From Fragilariopsis cylindrus CCMP1102 (Eukaryota; Bacillariophyta; Bacillariophyceae; Bacillariales; Bacillariaceae), in NCBI GenBank assembly GCA_900095095.1, contig FMBT01000307.1:124001-188000 (forward strand): a stretch of DNA of 64,000 nt, in the 5' to 3' direction. Both the position numbers and the translations under genes were made by a program. The first letter of the stretch is position 1. Every line of letters starts with the position of its first letter. The notes beneath the pieces were generated by a model. It saw only the letters and a program-made list of their open reading frames with translations, did not search any database and was not told where the DNA came from. Below, in pieces: positions 9,426-20,421 of this stretch.

Positions 9426-12204
9426 GATGTATAACATCAAAATCAGCACACAAATTCACACGCACACACACACACTAAGGGCATAAACACATCGACACTT
9501 GCATCCACATTCAATCCGTTAATAAACTACAATACCACTCAATTTAAACTATATATTGAAATACAATAAACATGCATTTTACGTAGGGGACCAAAAAGAT
9601 ACATTGGCTGCGTCGCCCAGCCCGTCCACTGTGACGTAAAGCAAAACAAGATGAAAATAATAATAAAGTAATCACTAAAATTTACAACATTTTCACTGTA
9701 GGTACATGTCTATCTTTTCAAATTATAATATAGATAACCTTCATCTTAATACCCTAGTATCAAAAGAAATAATGATGCATATGCAACAACAAAAAGTGGA
9801 GGAAAAATGAGACTTGAGTTTGGGACAGGACAAGAAAAACTTGTAGTCTACCCAAAGCTTGACAGTTAAGAACTGTTACATTCCACAAACAATGAGTGAA
9901 ATAGATGCTATTAATCCTCCTATTAATATGGTGAGGGTTGCTATTCACTTCCCTTGAAAGACTGCTGCGGTTGTTCTACCAGGCTATTCACCCTTCTTGG
10001 ATACTGACCTTCCTTTCAGATGGTGGTTATTCTTCCTGTAGATATCTCAATTGATGTTGCTATTGCAATACAACGGTTGTTCAGACTCAGAAGGTTGTGA
10101 TTAACGCACTTGTATATTTAGTCTATGGTTACTACAATTCATCAACAATAAAAGCTAGAGATGGGTCTTTTCTCGTAATCGGGTCTTTTTTTTGTCTTTT
10201 TGGTAAACAGTAACTTCGTACACAACGTTATTTGTAATATCAGTTTGACTAATACATATATATTAGCGTTTCGCGGCGGACACTCCAAGGACACAACTGT
10301 ACATCTCTCATGTACATCGAAGAATTATATTCTGATAACAATGCCACATCATGTTACGATAGGATACTATGCTCCGTAGCAAGTTTGGCAGGAAGAATAT
10401 ATAGCATCCACAAAGATATAATCTCCATCCATGCACAAACTTTGGAAGAGGCAGAATTATTCAAACTGAAAATGTCAACCAAGATATCAGCAACCACCTA
10501 TAAACACTGCATCACATAGTACAGGACAAGGGTCAACATTCAATTGAGTTTCGTACCATACTTGACTTTGCTCGACTGACTGAGTGGCCGTACAATCCAT
10601 AATTTCGACTTCTTTTGGCTGATTGGAATAGTTCGTAAGTGTCGAGAAGAATCTCAACCTCAACCTCATCACCGGATCATACACTCGACCACGTTCGCGA
10701 TCTTCTTAATTATCATCGTCACCATAGCAAATCTTAAAATAACCGCTATCGCATCCAACAGACATGAAAGAGTTGTAACTCAAGATAGAAAATGCGGAAT
10801 TCTGAAATTTGGAACATTTTGCATGATGGAACTAAAGGTGAGAGAGGGCAGCTCGAACTAGAGAACTGAACCAAAGACTACAAATTTCTTTTGCGTTTTT
10901 GCTTTCAGAAAACAATAAACGAAGAAGAAAAATGAAAAAAAGACTTCAATTATTGATTGCGGCCAACCGAAACATTATAAACAGCAATTTACCACGGAAA
11001 GAATACTGGCAAAAGTATTGCATGCCAAAAAAGAAAATGACGCGTTTAGGCACATAAGGCTCAAAAAAGTATTCACACCCAAGACGGAGAAAAGAGCATT
11101 GGCAGAGTACATGGACCAGCGCGAGTTACCGAAGAACCATTGGGTCCACCCGTCCTTACTGTATTTGCAGTCAGTATCGGCATTGGCAGAAGGGAAATTC
11201 TCATCATTAAATTCGACGTCGGTCATGGTGAAATGGTTCTGGTTCCAGATGTTTTGCTTTTTCTTAGTTTGGGTTTGTCGTTTTGACTTTGAATCAAAAA
11301 TGAATGGGAATGTTATTTATTGTGTCAACAAAGTGTCAAAAAATCTAAAGAGTGGTATGCTACCACGAACATAAATCCCGCACGCAACCATGTCACTTGA
11401 GCTCATATTGCTTCCGTTTGCTGTTGTAGCTAAAAGGTGTACAGTACTACTGGTAGTAATGTTGTATGTGTATGTTTCATGAAAAGGCAGCATGTATTCG
11501 CTGAGTAAAAAGACGGGAGATACTAGTATGCATTACTGTACGTAATTCGCATCGCATTCCATTTTTCGTCGAATTAATGTCATTGATTCTTGCTTTTATC
11601 ATAGTATTCTTAAATTTAAGCACGGTAGTCGCACATAACAACGGCTGTAGTACAAGAGTTACGTATAGTAGTAGTGAGTACAGCTAGTTCTGTTAAATTG
11701 TTTCAGTTCGGTGGTGATGTCGAAACGCTTTAATCGTCGGATCTGCTATGCTGCTTTGTCACAACGACAGTGGTCGAATTATAGATTCCCTCCTATCCGC
11801 GATGAAAAGGCGTATGTTATTACCTCGAATTATAGATTCCCTCCTATCCGCGATGAAAAGGCAATTATTGCATGCTGAAAATGATATTGTATGTTGTACA
11901 GTACAACATGTATCCCGTTATGTTAGCTGTGCATTTAGTAGAGGGGACATACGACCATCCAATATTGAATATTCATCTATCGATTGATGACGAATGATGA
12001 GTAAAATATACGAAGTAATCGAATAAGAAGTGGCAACGAGATGTTCATACATAACTTGGAAATTACTGTACCGTTTTCTCAAATATGAGTATCCAGTGAC
12101 GAACGATCATGCATAGTGTATCAACAATGATTCGTGATGGTATTGTACTATTGCTATTGCTATTTCTCTACAGTATGTCAATAAATAGTAGTAACTAGCT
12201 GTTT
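9426..12204. other. 2.8-kb intergenic region without a supported gene
   Basis: It lies between convergent genes. It holds a short (CA)n run near 9460-9475, a likely shared 3' region, and scattered short open frames (for example about 10310-10519 and 11018-11374) with no recognisable similarity or splice structure. A direct repeat lies at 11774-11862. I see no RNA gene or transposon ends. Confidence 0.4.
11774..11862 (+). repeat. 38-bp direct repeat, 51-bp period
   Basis: The 38 bases beginning TCGAATTATAGATTCCC occur at 11774-11811 and again, identical, at 11825-11862. Perfect identity indicates a recent tandem duplication. Confidence 0.85.
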
Positions 12205-13989
12205 TTAGTTATCACTTGTATTTATTGTTTTCTTTTCTTGCTCATTATCGTCATCTGCTTCGTCGTCTGATTCATACTTGTCTATGTCGGTAGGATCGGC
12301 AACAAATGATGTATCGTTCACTGGATCGTACCACTGTGGTAAATGACTAGATGCTAAACGATAATCGTAAAATATTTCTTCATTACAAATATCTCGTGTG
12401 GCTACTAGAACCAATGAATGCATTTCGATAACGTCACGATCCCATAAACTATCCATTAAAGTTTTATTCCTCGGTCGAGCGTACGTATTTGGTATATAAC
12501 GTTTGAGAGTAGTTGAAGAATCTATTTCCATTTTCTGTGTAAAGTTAAACATTGCCGAACGGCAATTGGGTCCATTTGATGGAGTGGGATGATTGACGAT
12601 ATGACCTAGGGCCATAAGATTGCTATTTTCATCAGTAAGAACTGTGTAGGGAGAGCTTCTCGAATCGACCATGTAATCATCGGGTCGGAGGGACATTTGG
12701 TATGTATCGTTTCGTTCTAAGTCACGTTCCTCGTCTATTGAAAGATTCACTAGATTTTCCTTGGCCCACACTTTTCCCGGTTGAAAAGCCAATATCGATC
12801 CAGCTCGAGCATATCCATCTACGTACACACCGCGACCAGCACCGGGGATGGACGACCGGAGAGCTATGACGCTGTATCCTACATTGTCTCTCATTTTGGC
12901 TGATCGACATAAATTAATACTTTGGTAGTACCGCATGAGCCGGTTCTTTTCTTCATCGACAGATAAATGGTAGCCAAATTCGTCATCTTTGGTCCAGCTT
13001 ATCTTTTCCTTTTCGTTGTTGTTCTTTTCGCCGGAAGCAGTAGTAAAAGTAGTCTTAGAATCCTCATCATAATTATTTTGTTCCCCCTCACAATTTAAGA
13101 TCGTTTCGATGGCACCCCGTTTGAGTTTTAAGAATTCTTTTGGATCGGATCCCTTTGGGGCCTTACTTCGTTTTGTGTTGGACAAATCGTCAATGGTTCG
13201 TTCCAATTCCAATCGTAATATTTCTTCTAGGTACGAGTCGATTTGACTGGTAGTGCTATTTGCACCCGCCAAATCATCAGCCGCCGTTGACGGTACCTGT
13301 TCCAACAAGAGCAATTCCTCGTCGATAGATCCAAATAAGCTAGAATATTCCTCAACTTGTTCCTCCAACAATGTTTGCAATGAATACCTCAATTGCATCG
13401 TGCTTTTATTATCGATCTCAATTTCAACCAGTCGATCAAAAGCCATATCAATCATCTTCTCCCTATTTTCTAGATAAACATCGCCAGAAGTGTGTTGTTG
13501 CTTTTCGTCTTCTTCTTTTCGTTTTCGATCTTCTTCTGCCGCAATATTACGAAATTCTGTAGCCAACATCAACAACGTTAAATCTTTACGTTCCTGAATC
13601 TTTCGAGGATTTTCTGCTTCGCTTTCAGATTTGGTTCTAGCCGAACTCATTATGGCGCCCGTGTCACGAGTACCACTTTTAGAGAAGGGATTCCACCACG
13701 AAAAACATCGCCTACTTTGATGATGATATGGCAGGGGTATACGAAAAGGAGAGGAGTCACCGATACGTAACGGTGATGGGTACGAATAAGACAGAGTTTT
13801 CGTACTACTACTTCTTGTACAGCAATTACGGTGTTGTTGTCGATGTATGTGTTTAGTCGAATTATCTGCAAAAACAACACCAAGAAAAGATGATGATCGT
13901 TTCAGTTCAAGACGATGGCATTGTCGAAGAAGTAGCAGCGGTTGTTTGTTGCTATTCAAGCAGGTCGATTTCATCAGTAAAACCGCCAT
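12205..13989 (-). CDS. SET-domain protein resembling SETD9
   Basis: One uninterrupted exon from ATG 13989 encodes about 594 residues. The N-terminus is rich in Leu, Arg and Ser and could be an organelle leader. Residues about 90-330 are charged and helical. The SET domain occupies about 370-560: SSIPGAGRGVYVDGYARAGS, then LMALGHIVNHPTPSNGPNCR (the usual N-H-S-C region), LKRYIPNTYARP, and SLVLVATRDICNEEIFYDYR with the closing tyrosine. The order and wording match SETD9-type proteins, whose substrates are poorly known; lysine methylation is the family activity. The N-H-P sequence in place of N-H-S is noticeable. It is head to head with the Rce1-like gene, 385 bp apart. Confidence 0.82.
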   Translation of the reverse strand: MAVLLMKSTCLNSNKQPLLLLRQCHRLELKRSSSFLGVVFADNSTKHIHRQQHRNCCTRSSSTKTLSYSYPSPLRIGDSSPFRIPLPYHHQSRRCFSWWNPFSKSGTRDTGAIMSSARTKSESEAENPRKIQERKDLTLLMLATEFRNIAAEEDRKRKEEDEKQQHTSGDVYLENREKMIDMAFDRLVEIEIDNKSTMQLRYSLQTLLEEQVEEYSSLFGSIDEELLLLEQVPSTAADDLAGANSTTSQIDSYLEEILRLELERTIDDLSNTKRSKAPKGSDPKEFLKLKRGAIETILNCEGEQNNYDEDSKTTFTTASGEKNNNEKEKISWTKDDEFGYHLSVDEEKNRLMRYYQSINLCRSAKMRDNVGYSVIALRSSIPGAGRGVYVDGYARAGSILAFQPGKVWAKENLVNLSIDEERDLERNDTYQMSLRPDDYMVDSRSSPYTVLTDENSNLMALGHIVNHPTPSNGPNCRSAMFNFTQKMEIDSSTTLKRYIPNTYARPRNKTLMDSLWDRDVIEMHSLVLVATRDICNEEIFYDYRLASSHLPQWYDPVNDTSFVADPTDIDKYESDDEADDDNEQEKKTINTSDN

Positions 13990-14374
13990 CGTTTTGTTCA
14001 AATCGTTCAGCGTTCTTCTCTTTTAACTCTTTGTCACTTTTGTATCGGCACATACATCAACCATCAACCAACAAAAGCAAAATAATATGCACGCACGTTC
14101 GACGATCGCTTCACGACTTTTCATTTTTCCTCATTCACGCAAGTCAAGTCCCGCCATATAACTCGAAGAAACGGCCCTGAAATAAAATAAATACAGAACA
14201 TAAATTTCGAAATTTAAATAATAACAAGAATGTTTTATTATTCATGAAATATTATGAAAATGTAACTTCAAACTATGAAAATAAACGAACAATACAATCA
14301 TTAATACTTTTTCCTCGAATCTTCAGATTACAACTACAAATAGACGAAATTAAGAAAAAGACTTGTGGGACAAC
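13990..14374. promoter_or_regulatory. Divergent promoter region of the SET and CAAX-protease genes
   Basis: This 385-bp region between two outward-facing starts must hold both promoters. It is strongly AT-rich from 14180 to 14350 (several AAATA/TTATT stretches). No specific factor site is recognisable. Confidence 0.45.
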
Positions 14375-15405
14375 ATGACGATCAGTTCTCGTGGGATCAT
14401 TGAACCGTGCCGTCACCTGGAATGTGACGTGAAGACAGCAATATTATATTGTACCATAATTTCTATTGCATATGTCGGATCTCTTTACGTTTTCGTACCA
14501 TCCTCAATTCGATCATTACCCAGAGATCATCCTACACAAATCCAATTTCGATCTCTTTCTTGCCTTATCGTATGCGCTGGTGCCATTTGGAGTTATCCGT
14601 ATCTATTTTGTGCCGCCAAAGAAGACTTTGACGACGAATCCTCGTCAGATAACTACACAAAAAGTAATGAGACCAATCTACATAATCGGACCGTATTTTC
14701 AATATCGAAAATCATATTTTTTCGGTTCCAAAATCATCATCATCATTTCTTAAGCATGTTTGGTGTTTTATTACACACCTTCGTTTTATTCGTTGGTTCA
14801 AGCTTTGCGAGCTTCTTTCGACTCTACAAAATTCGCAAACGATCCTTCGGAGAAGCTAATACATTCGATATGATTCGATGGTATTGTTTTCTATTGTACC
14901 CGATAGCAAAGAAAAATTCTGGATTGTAATGCGGAATTATATTGTAGCCCCATTAACTGAAGAAATCGTCTTCCGAGGCTGTATGGTACCTCCCCTACTT
15001 GCTTCTGGTATGTCCACGTTGAAGGTGTCACTCATAGCTCCTCTCTTTTTCGGTATCGCTCATGTCCATCATGCCATGACAAGAATATCCAAGGGAGAAA
15101 GAGTGTCATCGGTGGTACTTATTACGATCTTTCAGTTTCTCTACACATCACTATTTGGAAGTTATGTTTCATATGCTTTCATTCGATCTGGATCTATCAT
15201 AGCTGTTACGTTCAGTCATTCCTACTGCAATTGGATGGGATTGCCAGATCTGAGCTTTGTCAATAACAAGCATCATCTTCTTTTCCAATACAGGATGATC
15301 ATTTTACCGATATATGTGGTTGGAATAGTTCTATTTTGGTATATGTTTCGAATAGATTTATTGTTGCCCCTTCCACCTAGATTAATCAACGACGTGATAA
15401 TTTAA
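14375..15405 (+). CDS. CAAX prenyl protease 2 (Rce1-like, CPBP family)
   Basis: Starting at ATG 14375, the protein has several hydrophobic segments (about residues 22-45, 62-80 and 125-150). It then shows the Rce1 core RNYIVAPLTEEIVFRGCM with the catalytic E-E-x3-R, followed by FFGIAHVHHAMTR with the essential His and FSHSYCNWMG with the second His and Asn. This membrane glutamic protease of the endoplasmic reticulum removes the last three residues of prenylated CAAX proteins. The frame changes once between about 14880 and 14920, just before RNYIVAPL, where family members are continuous. A 26-nt GT-AG gap could formally bridge it, but a single-base consensus error is more likely. It shares a promoter region with the SET gene. 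Confidence 0.85.
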
Positions 15406-16024
15406 GTAAGTAAAAAACTTACTATGCGCATTTTTCATTACCATGATTTCCGAACACATCATAGTTTCTGCACAGCGAACTTAGCATGAGATTAAAATGA
15501 CTGGGCCAATTTTTTTCACGCTTGTATTCCAAAATATGCTATTACAACATACAGTCTTGTGAGAAATGTAGGATTTGGTCTGGTCCAGTATTATAGCAAA
15601 AGGATAAAAAGTCCTCCTACTAATAGTAGAAAATGCATACAACACAGTATGAGTCTCCTCTCACTATCTCTACTAAATAACCACCACAAATCTTCACTCC
15701 AGCCTATTGCAGCTGTGATGACCTCAAAGAATCACACCATAATCTATTTATTAAAGAATTGTTCAGTGACTTTCGTACTAACAATCATGAATAGCATTAA
15801 TTTTAATTGGGGGTTGACGTATGGACGAAAAACAACTTTTTCTGCGAAACGAACGAAAGACTGATTTTAAATTGTTTCATTCGACGGATATTGTTTTAGC
15901 AGAGGACAGACAGCAGACACATTTAACCATCAAAAACATCATTATTATTGAAAATCAAAAATAATCAATACGTGCACTATTATCTCTTGGATATTAGTGA
16001 GATCATACTAGTATACAAGGACCC
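15406..16024. other. Intergenic region upstream of FBPase
   Basis: 619 bp of AT-rich DNA between the Rce1-like gene and FBPase (same strand). It should hold the FBPase promoter. Short open frames here (for example 15559-15864) show no similarity to known proteins. Confidence 0.4.
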
Positions 16025-17224
16025 ATGATGACTTCATCCTGCTTATATTTCACATCTATTGTATCGGTATGGATTCTGACTACAAGTATTGCGTCAGCAT
16101 TTCAATCCAACCATTATAACACAAAAGAACCATCATTGGCGAGGAGTACGAGTACGAGTACGACGCAATTGCATGTAGCAAGTACAAAGAAGAATCTTAA
16201 AACATTTGAACGGTATCTTGAAATAGAATGTTGGAGGCATACTGAATTACGTGAATTAGAACCTGTTCTTAAATCTGTTGCGGGATCATGCAAAGAAATT
16301 AATCGGATCGTTCAACGAGCACAAACTGATGATTTGTTTGGCGCCGCTATGGGTGCGGATGGTCTACCCTTAGACGACAACATCCAGGGTGAGGTTCAAC
16401 AACAATTGGATGTATTATGCAACACGCATATGCTTCGTGCATTTTGTGGGGGTGGATCTTCCTGTATTCACTCTGTCGCATCTGAAGAAGAAGATGAACC
16501 TAGATGTTGTTCGGACGTTATGACTGATTCTGCATTTGCTGTTGGTGATTACATTGCCGTATTTGATCCTATAGATGGATCGAAGAATATTGATGCAAGT
16601 TTACCGGTGGGTAGTATCTTTGGTATATACAAAAAACAACCAGGGTCGGATGTGGGCGAACAAACTTTCCTACAAGATGGTGGAGCTTTGGTCGCGGCTG
16701 GGTATTGCTTGTTTTCAGCATCAACTGTCTTAGTATTGACACTTGGAAGTGGTGTAGATGGATTTACATTAGATCCAGATAGTGGTAAATTCCTTCATAC
16801 GTTGAAAGATATTCGTATACCACGAAAGGGATCTATTTTTAGTTTTAACGAGGCCAATTATCGTGGATTTAGTGAACCGATTAAAAGATATTTGAAATTA
16901 TTAAAGGAGGGGACAAGTAAAACGGGTGTGTCAATGACGGCACGATACATTGGTGCGTTAGTAGCAGATGTACATAATATTCTTATTAACGGTGGCATCT
17001 ACGGATATCCTGGTACAACGTCGAATCCGAAGGGTAAACTACGACTACTATACGAATGTGCTCCAATGGGTATGATTATGGAGCAAGCAGGTGGTGCAGC
17101 CTCTACTGGACATAAACGAATATTAGACGTCAAGCCAACAGAAATCCATGAAAGAACTCCAGTCTTTTTAGGTAGTGTCGAAAATGTCTTTGAATTGGAT
17201 CAATTCTTCCAATATGATGAATGA
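16025..17224 (+). CDS. Fructose-1,6-bisphosphatase, plastid-targeted
   Basis: A single intact exon of 399 codons. Residues 1-25 form a hydrophobic signal peptide ending SIASAF|Q, the ASAF-type motif that sends diatom proteins through the ER into the complex plastid; a Ser/Thr-rich transit-like stretch follows. The mature enzyme has the metal-binding DPIDGSKNID block (about 181-190), the sugar-phosphate binding region (GYPGTTSNPKGKLRLLYE) and the C-terminal EQAGGAAS and IHERTPVFLGS. It removes the 1-phosphate of fructose-1,6-bisphosphate in the Calvin cycle or gluconeogenesis. The substrate split from sedoheptulose bisphosphatase rests on overall wording, so a dual or SBPase-like role is not excluded. 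No frame changes are seen. Confidence 0.92.
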   Translation: MMTSSCLYFTSIVSVWILTTSIASAFQSNHYNTKEPSLARSTSTSTTQLHVASTKKNLKTFERYLEIECWRHTELRELEPVLKSVAGSCKEINRIVQRAQTDDLFGAAMGADGLPLDDNIQGEVQQQLDVLCNTHMLRAFCGGGSSCIHSVASEEEDEPRCCSDVMTDSAFAVGDYIAVFDPIDGSKNIDASLPVGSIFGIYKKQPGSDVGEQTFLQDGGALVAAGYCLFSASTVLVLTLGSGVDGFTLDPDSGKFLHTLKDIRIPRKGSIFSFNEANYRGFSEPIKRYLKLLKEGTSKTGVSMTARYIGALVADVHNILINGGIYGYPGTTSNPKGKLRLLYECAPMGMIMEQAGGAASTGHKRILDVKPTEIHERTPVFLGSVENVFELDQFFQYDE

Positions 17225-17483
17225 TGATGCTATCGACGTAGACGATGAAAAACGATAGAAATTCCTAGCTATTAGCATGTTCAAATATGCATGATACCAA
17301 ATTGAAACTAATGAGATGAGTAGGAGTAAAAGTAATGCAGGAAATAGCTAAATAAGATAGTAAATCCTGGAAAGAACTATGAAGATATTCTTTTTTTAAT
17401 TGTTCCTTATCATTTGATGTAGATGAAACTAACTACTAGAATGTTACTTATCAGTTATTTAATCTATGATGCAATATGAGAAG

Positions 17484-19098
17484 TTATAGACATGGAGATG
17501 GAGTACAACAACGAGATCGAAGAATTCGATTCTTCAAACGTACACTAGCAGATGTGTCATCCAACCGAGCAATCTCTCTCCATAAATTCTGAATACCATG
17601 AAAAAGATCTGGATCATAGTATTGGAGTTGTCCGCGTGTGAAAGGGTAAAACTTATTGCAATGATAAGTGTTTATACAATTCATACTTATTGCATCCTCT
17701 TGGAAACAGCATCGACCATTCGTAATTGATTATTATAACCGTTGGTATTTGTATCATGTCGTCGTCGTTGTTGTAAGGCGAAACTTACTTTTCGTACTAG
17801 TTGGTGTATTATAGGTAATGGTGCCCTACAGCACACCGACAACGTTTTTTCGTCGCCCTCCGTCTTAAAATCATTACTATCGTTTGTACGTGATGCTTAT
17901 TTTCAACATGATGATAATAATGATAATCATTGGAGGTAGGAACAGTAGTCTTTGTGTTGTTGTTTGTATTATATTCCTGTTGTACCGCCAACACTCGTTC
18001 TGTAACATCCGGATGTAATAGCGGCGGATTGCAATCATTCATATCATTAGGATCGGCTTTGTCCATAGCATGATATCCATTGCACAAGAATGCTACAGAT
18101 ATTTCAGCAAAGAACTCCTTCTTGTCACCATAGCATATGCCAGATCAAAATCAGCGGGTTGGTGATCTATTGCTTGTTGTTGTTGTTGTATTATTATTTC
18201 TTCTTCTACCGTATTGAAATAATTATTACTTGTATTAGAATTTGAATTACTCGTACCATTTGTTATGTTTGTTGTTTTACCAGCCCAATCTCGCCGTAAA
18301 ACTTTTTCATACTTTCCTGAAATATTCGCACGTTCATATAAAGCTTCAACTTTTGGTTCTCCAATCCATCCTTTAAACAGCATTGATGAATAAGATGACA
18401 TAGTTCATGAATTAATAGTCCACTTCCATTCCAATGTAGACGCATTTTTTGATAATCGACACAGGAATAAATTTCAATCCCCATCGCCTTTTGAGGAGTA
18501 TCAATTGCGCATTCCATTAACCAGCCAGGACTATGATGCGTCGTTACATGCTTAGTATAGTCGGATTAGCTTGTTTTCCGTACGCATATCCTCTCCAATT
18601 CAACCATAGATTAGTTCTTTTTCGGATTAGTTTATGAACCGACAAAGGTAGTATTTTAAATGCTCGAGTTAAATCAGCTTGGATACATCTCAAGACCATA
18701 GGACAATTGCTCAAAACATCAGGACTGCAATATACACAAACACCACAAGCCAATCGAATTGGAATGTACGTCAATTGTCGGTTATCAATCATCGTCGAGT
18801 CTGCAGTAGTGTTTAAATAATCCTGATACGGATTCTGTTGTAGATTTTTGCTTTCGTCGTTACTGTTGCCTTCTTCGCCGTAGCTTCCGTTATCATCCTC
18901 ATCGATGTTGCCTTCGTTGTCATCATCATCATCATCATCATCATTGCTGTTGGTCGACGCAATTGTAGCAGTAGTAGTAGAGTCAGTACATGTAGTTCCA
19001 AAATCGACCGTATCATCAACGTACACTTTCGAAATATCATTCACGTCATCTTCTCCTTGTTCTCCGTAGCCAACGCTATTACTGTTAATCTCGTTCAT
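17484..19098 (-). CDS. Predicted zinc metallopeptidase (HExxH) of an uncharacterised protist family
   Basis: Leftward from ATG 19098, an acidic low-complexity leader (about 100 residues, Asp/Asn-rich) precedes a conserved domain: ILPLSVHKLIRKRTNLWLN, then TTHHSPGWLMECAIDT, SCVDYQKMRLHWNGSGLL and IHELCHLIHQ. The HELCH sequence is a HExxH zinc-binding helix. It is followed by FKGWIGEPKVEALYERA, KVLRRDWAG, KKEFFAEISVAFL (a possible third zinc ligand, Glu) and CNKFYPFTRGQLQYYD near the end. The conserved text jumps frame near 18555, 18375 and 18130, and probably between 17684 and 17809, always by a single-base step, so I treat it as one gene with consensus indels. Substrate and location are unknown. 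It is head to head with the ParB-like gene. Confidence 0.65.
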
Positions 19099-19507
19099 TT
19101 TTCACATGGATCGAATCGAATCAAATTAGGATTGAATTATGAATTGAATTGAATTGAATTGAATTGAATTGGAATAGGCAAACGCTTGACCTTTTGGAAA
19201 TATAATTCATATTGTTTTTGTTTCGTTTTCATATACACTGACTAATCCGTTTTTTTACTAGTATCAAATATCCTACTAATTCAGTCCCGTGATCCAGTCC
19301 CGTCTCTAAGTTTAAATTTCAAATTGATGTTATATTGTCGTTTTTCCCATAAATAAAATACTTCGTAATCAATGTACTGATCTGATGTAACGATAATAAT
19401 CTGATCAACAACAGATAAAATCAACATAGAAATCGGCACTTCTTCTTAACAAACAACGAGAAACGAGTCAACAGTAGCTAGGCTAGGTAACTTTCTTTGG
19501 ACGGATA
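19099..19507. promoter_or_regulatory. Divergent promoter region with a (GAATT)6 tract
   Basis: 409 bp separate two outward-facing genes. A pentamer microsatellite, six copies of GAATT, occupies 19141-19170; a related pentamer tract recurs near 61510-61550. No factor site can be named. Confidence 0.45.
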
Positions 19508-20290
19508 ATGGCTAGAAAGAAACAATCTAGTAAGAAGAGCAACAAAGATAAATCAAATCCAGGAGCAGCAGAAGCAGAAGCCATCGATAGTAATGGTTTT
19601 ATCCTGGTAGATCCGGCACGATGTCGGTTTCAGCATCAAAAATCCGACCAGTATTCTCCGGATGTGGTAGGGATGTAACTCAAGTATTGGAAGATATAAA
19701 AAGTGGAAAAACGATCTTCAAGATTTGCCACCCATACAAGTGTTGGTCGGTGATTATTCCGACGACGAGATGATGGTTCCATTTGGTATTTTAGTCTTAA
19801 CAATCGTAGATTGTGGATACTCAAACAATTACGTGATGGTGGATATCTAGAGAAACAGGGGAATAAAGTGAAAGTACGGGTACGACACCAAAAAGTCAAT
19901 CAGAACGTGAACGATATAGTATAGCCAACTGTGCCTTAAATGCTAAAATCATGGTCGAAAAGCCGAGGAAGAAGAAGGAAAAAAACTTCCGCGGTGGCGG
20001 CAACAAACAAATCACCATCGGATGAAAACAATGACATCGAGGATGACGCGAAGTGTAGGAGTGATAACAATGAAGATACCCATGAAATTAAGAAGAAACT
20101 GGTTGCAATTGAAACGACAAAGATTTCTACAGATAGTGATGGTAATAATGATGATGATGATGACGATGATAGTGATTCTGATCACGATAACGATAGGGAG
20201 TCACGCAAAATAAAGACAACAAAAAATTATTTTGGTAGCATGGTAATGGATTCTAGTAGTAGCGACGACGATGATGATGACGACGATTAG
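19508..20290 (+). CDS. ParB/sulfiredoxin-fold domain protein with acidic tail
   Basis: ATG 19508 starts a Lys-rich leader, then CRFQH followed by RPVFSGCGRDVTQVLEDIKS, DLPPIQVLVG, WYFSLNNRRLWILKQLRDG and KVKVRVRHQK. This matches the eukaryotic branch of the ParB/sulfiredoxin-like fold; the S-L-N-N-R-R-L block corresponds to the nucleotide-binding helix region. The next block, SEREREYSIA-like ERYSIANCALNAKIMVE, continues the conserved region. The tail (from about 20000) is acidic, with Asp and Ser runs ending near 20290. Single-base frame changes appear near 19635, 19715, 19785, 19895 and 20000, several at short homopolymers. The biochemical role is unknown; related folds bind ATP or nucleotides. 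Gene unity rests on the conserved text across the breaks. Confidence 0.62.
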
Positions 20291-20421
20291 TCTTTATATA
20301 TATATATATATTTCTTTTTGTGAAACAAATAACTTAACTCTTATACTTTTATAAAAATTTATTATACAGCTGGCTGATCAAATAGTATATTGTACCGATC
20401 AAGCTAGTAGGGGGAACTCTA
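20291..20421. other. Short convergent 3' region with a TA run
   Basis: A (TA)n run at about 20297-20311 lies between the ends of two convergent genes; it probably holds both 3' untranslated regions. Confidence 0.5.

Noticed and set aside
10310-11374. Short open frames in the 9.4-12.2 kb gap
   Set aside because: Composition like intergenic DNA, no splice-supported extension and no recognisable motif.
14881-14906. 26-nt micro-intron in the Rce1-like gene
   Set aside because: It has GT and AG ends and would restore frame, but is shorter than any other intron here, while single-base consensus errors are frequent in this window.
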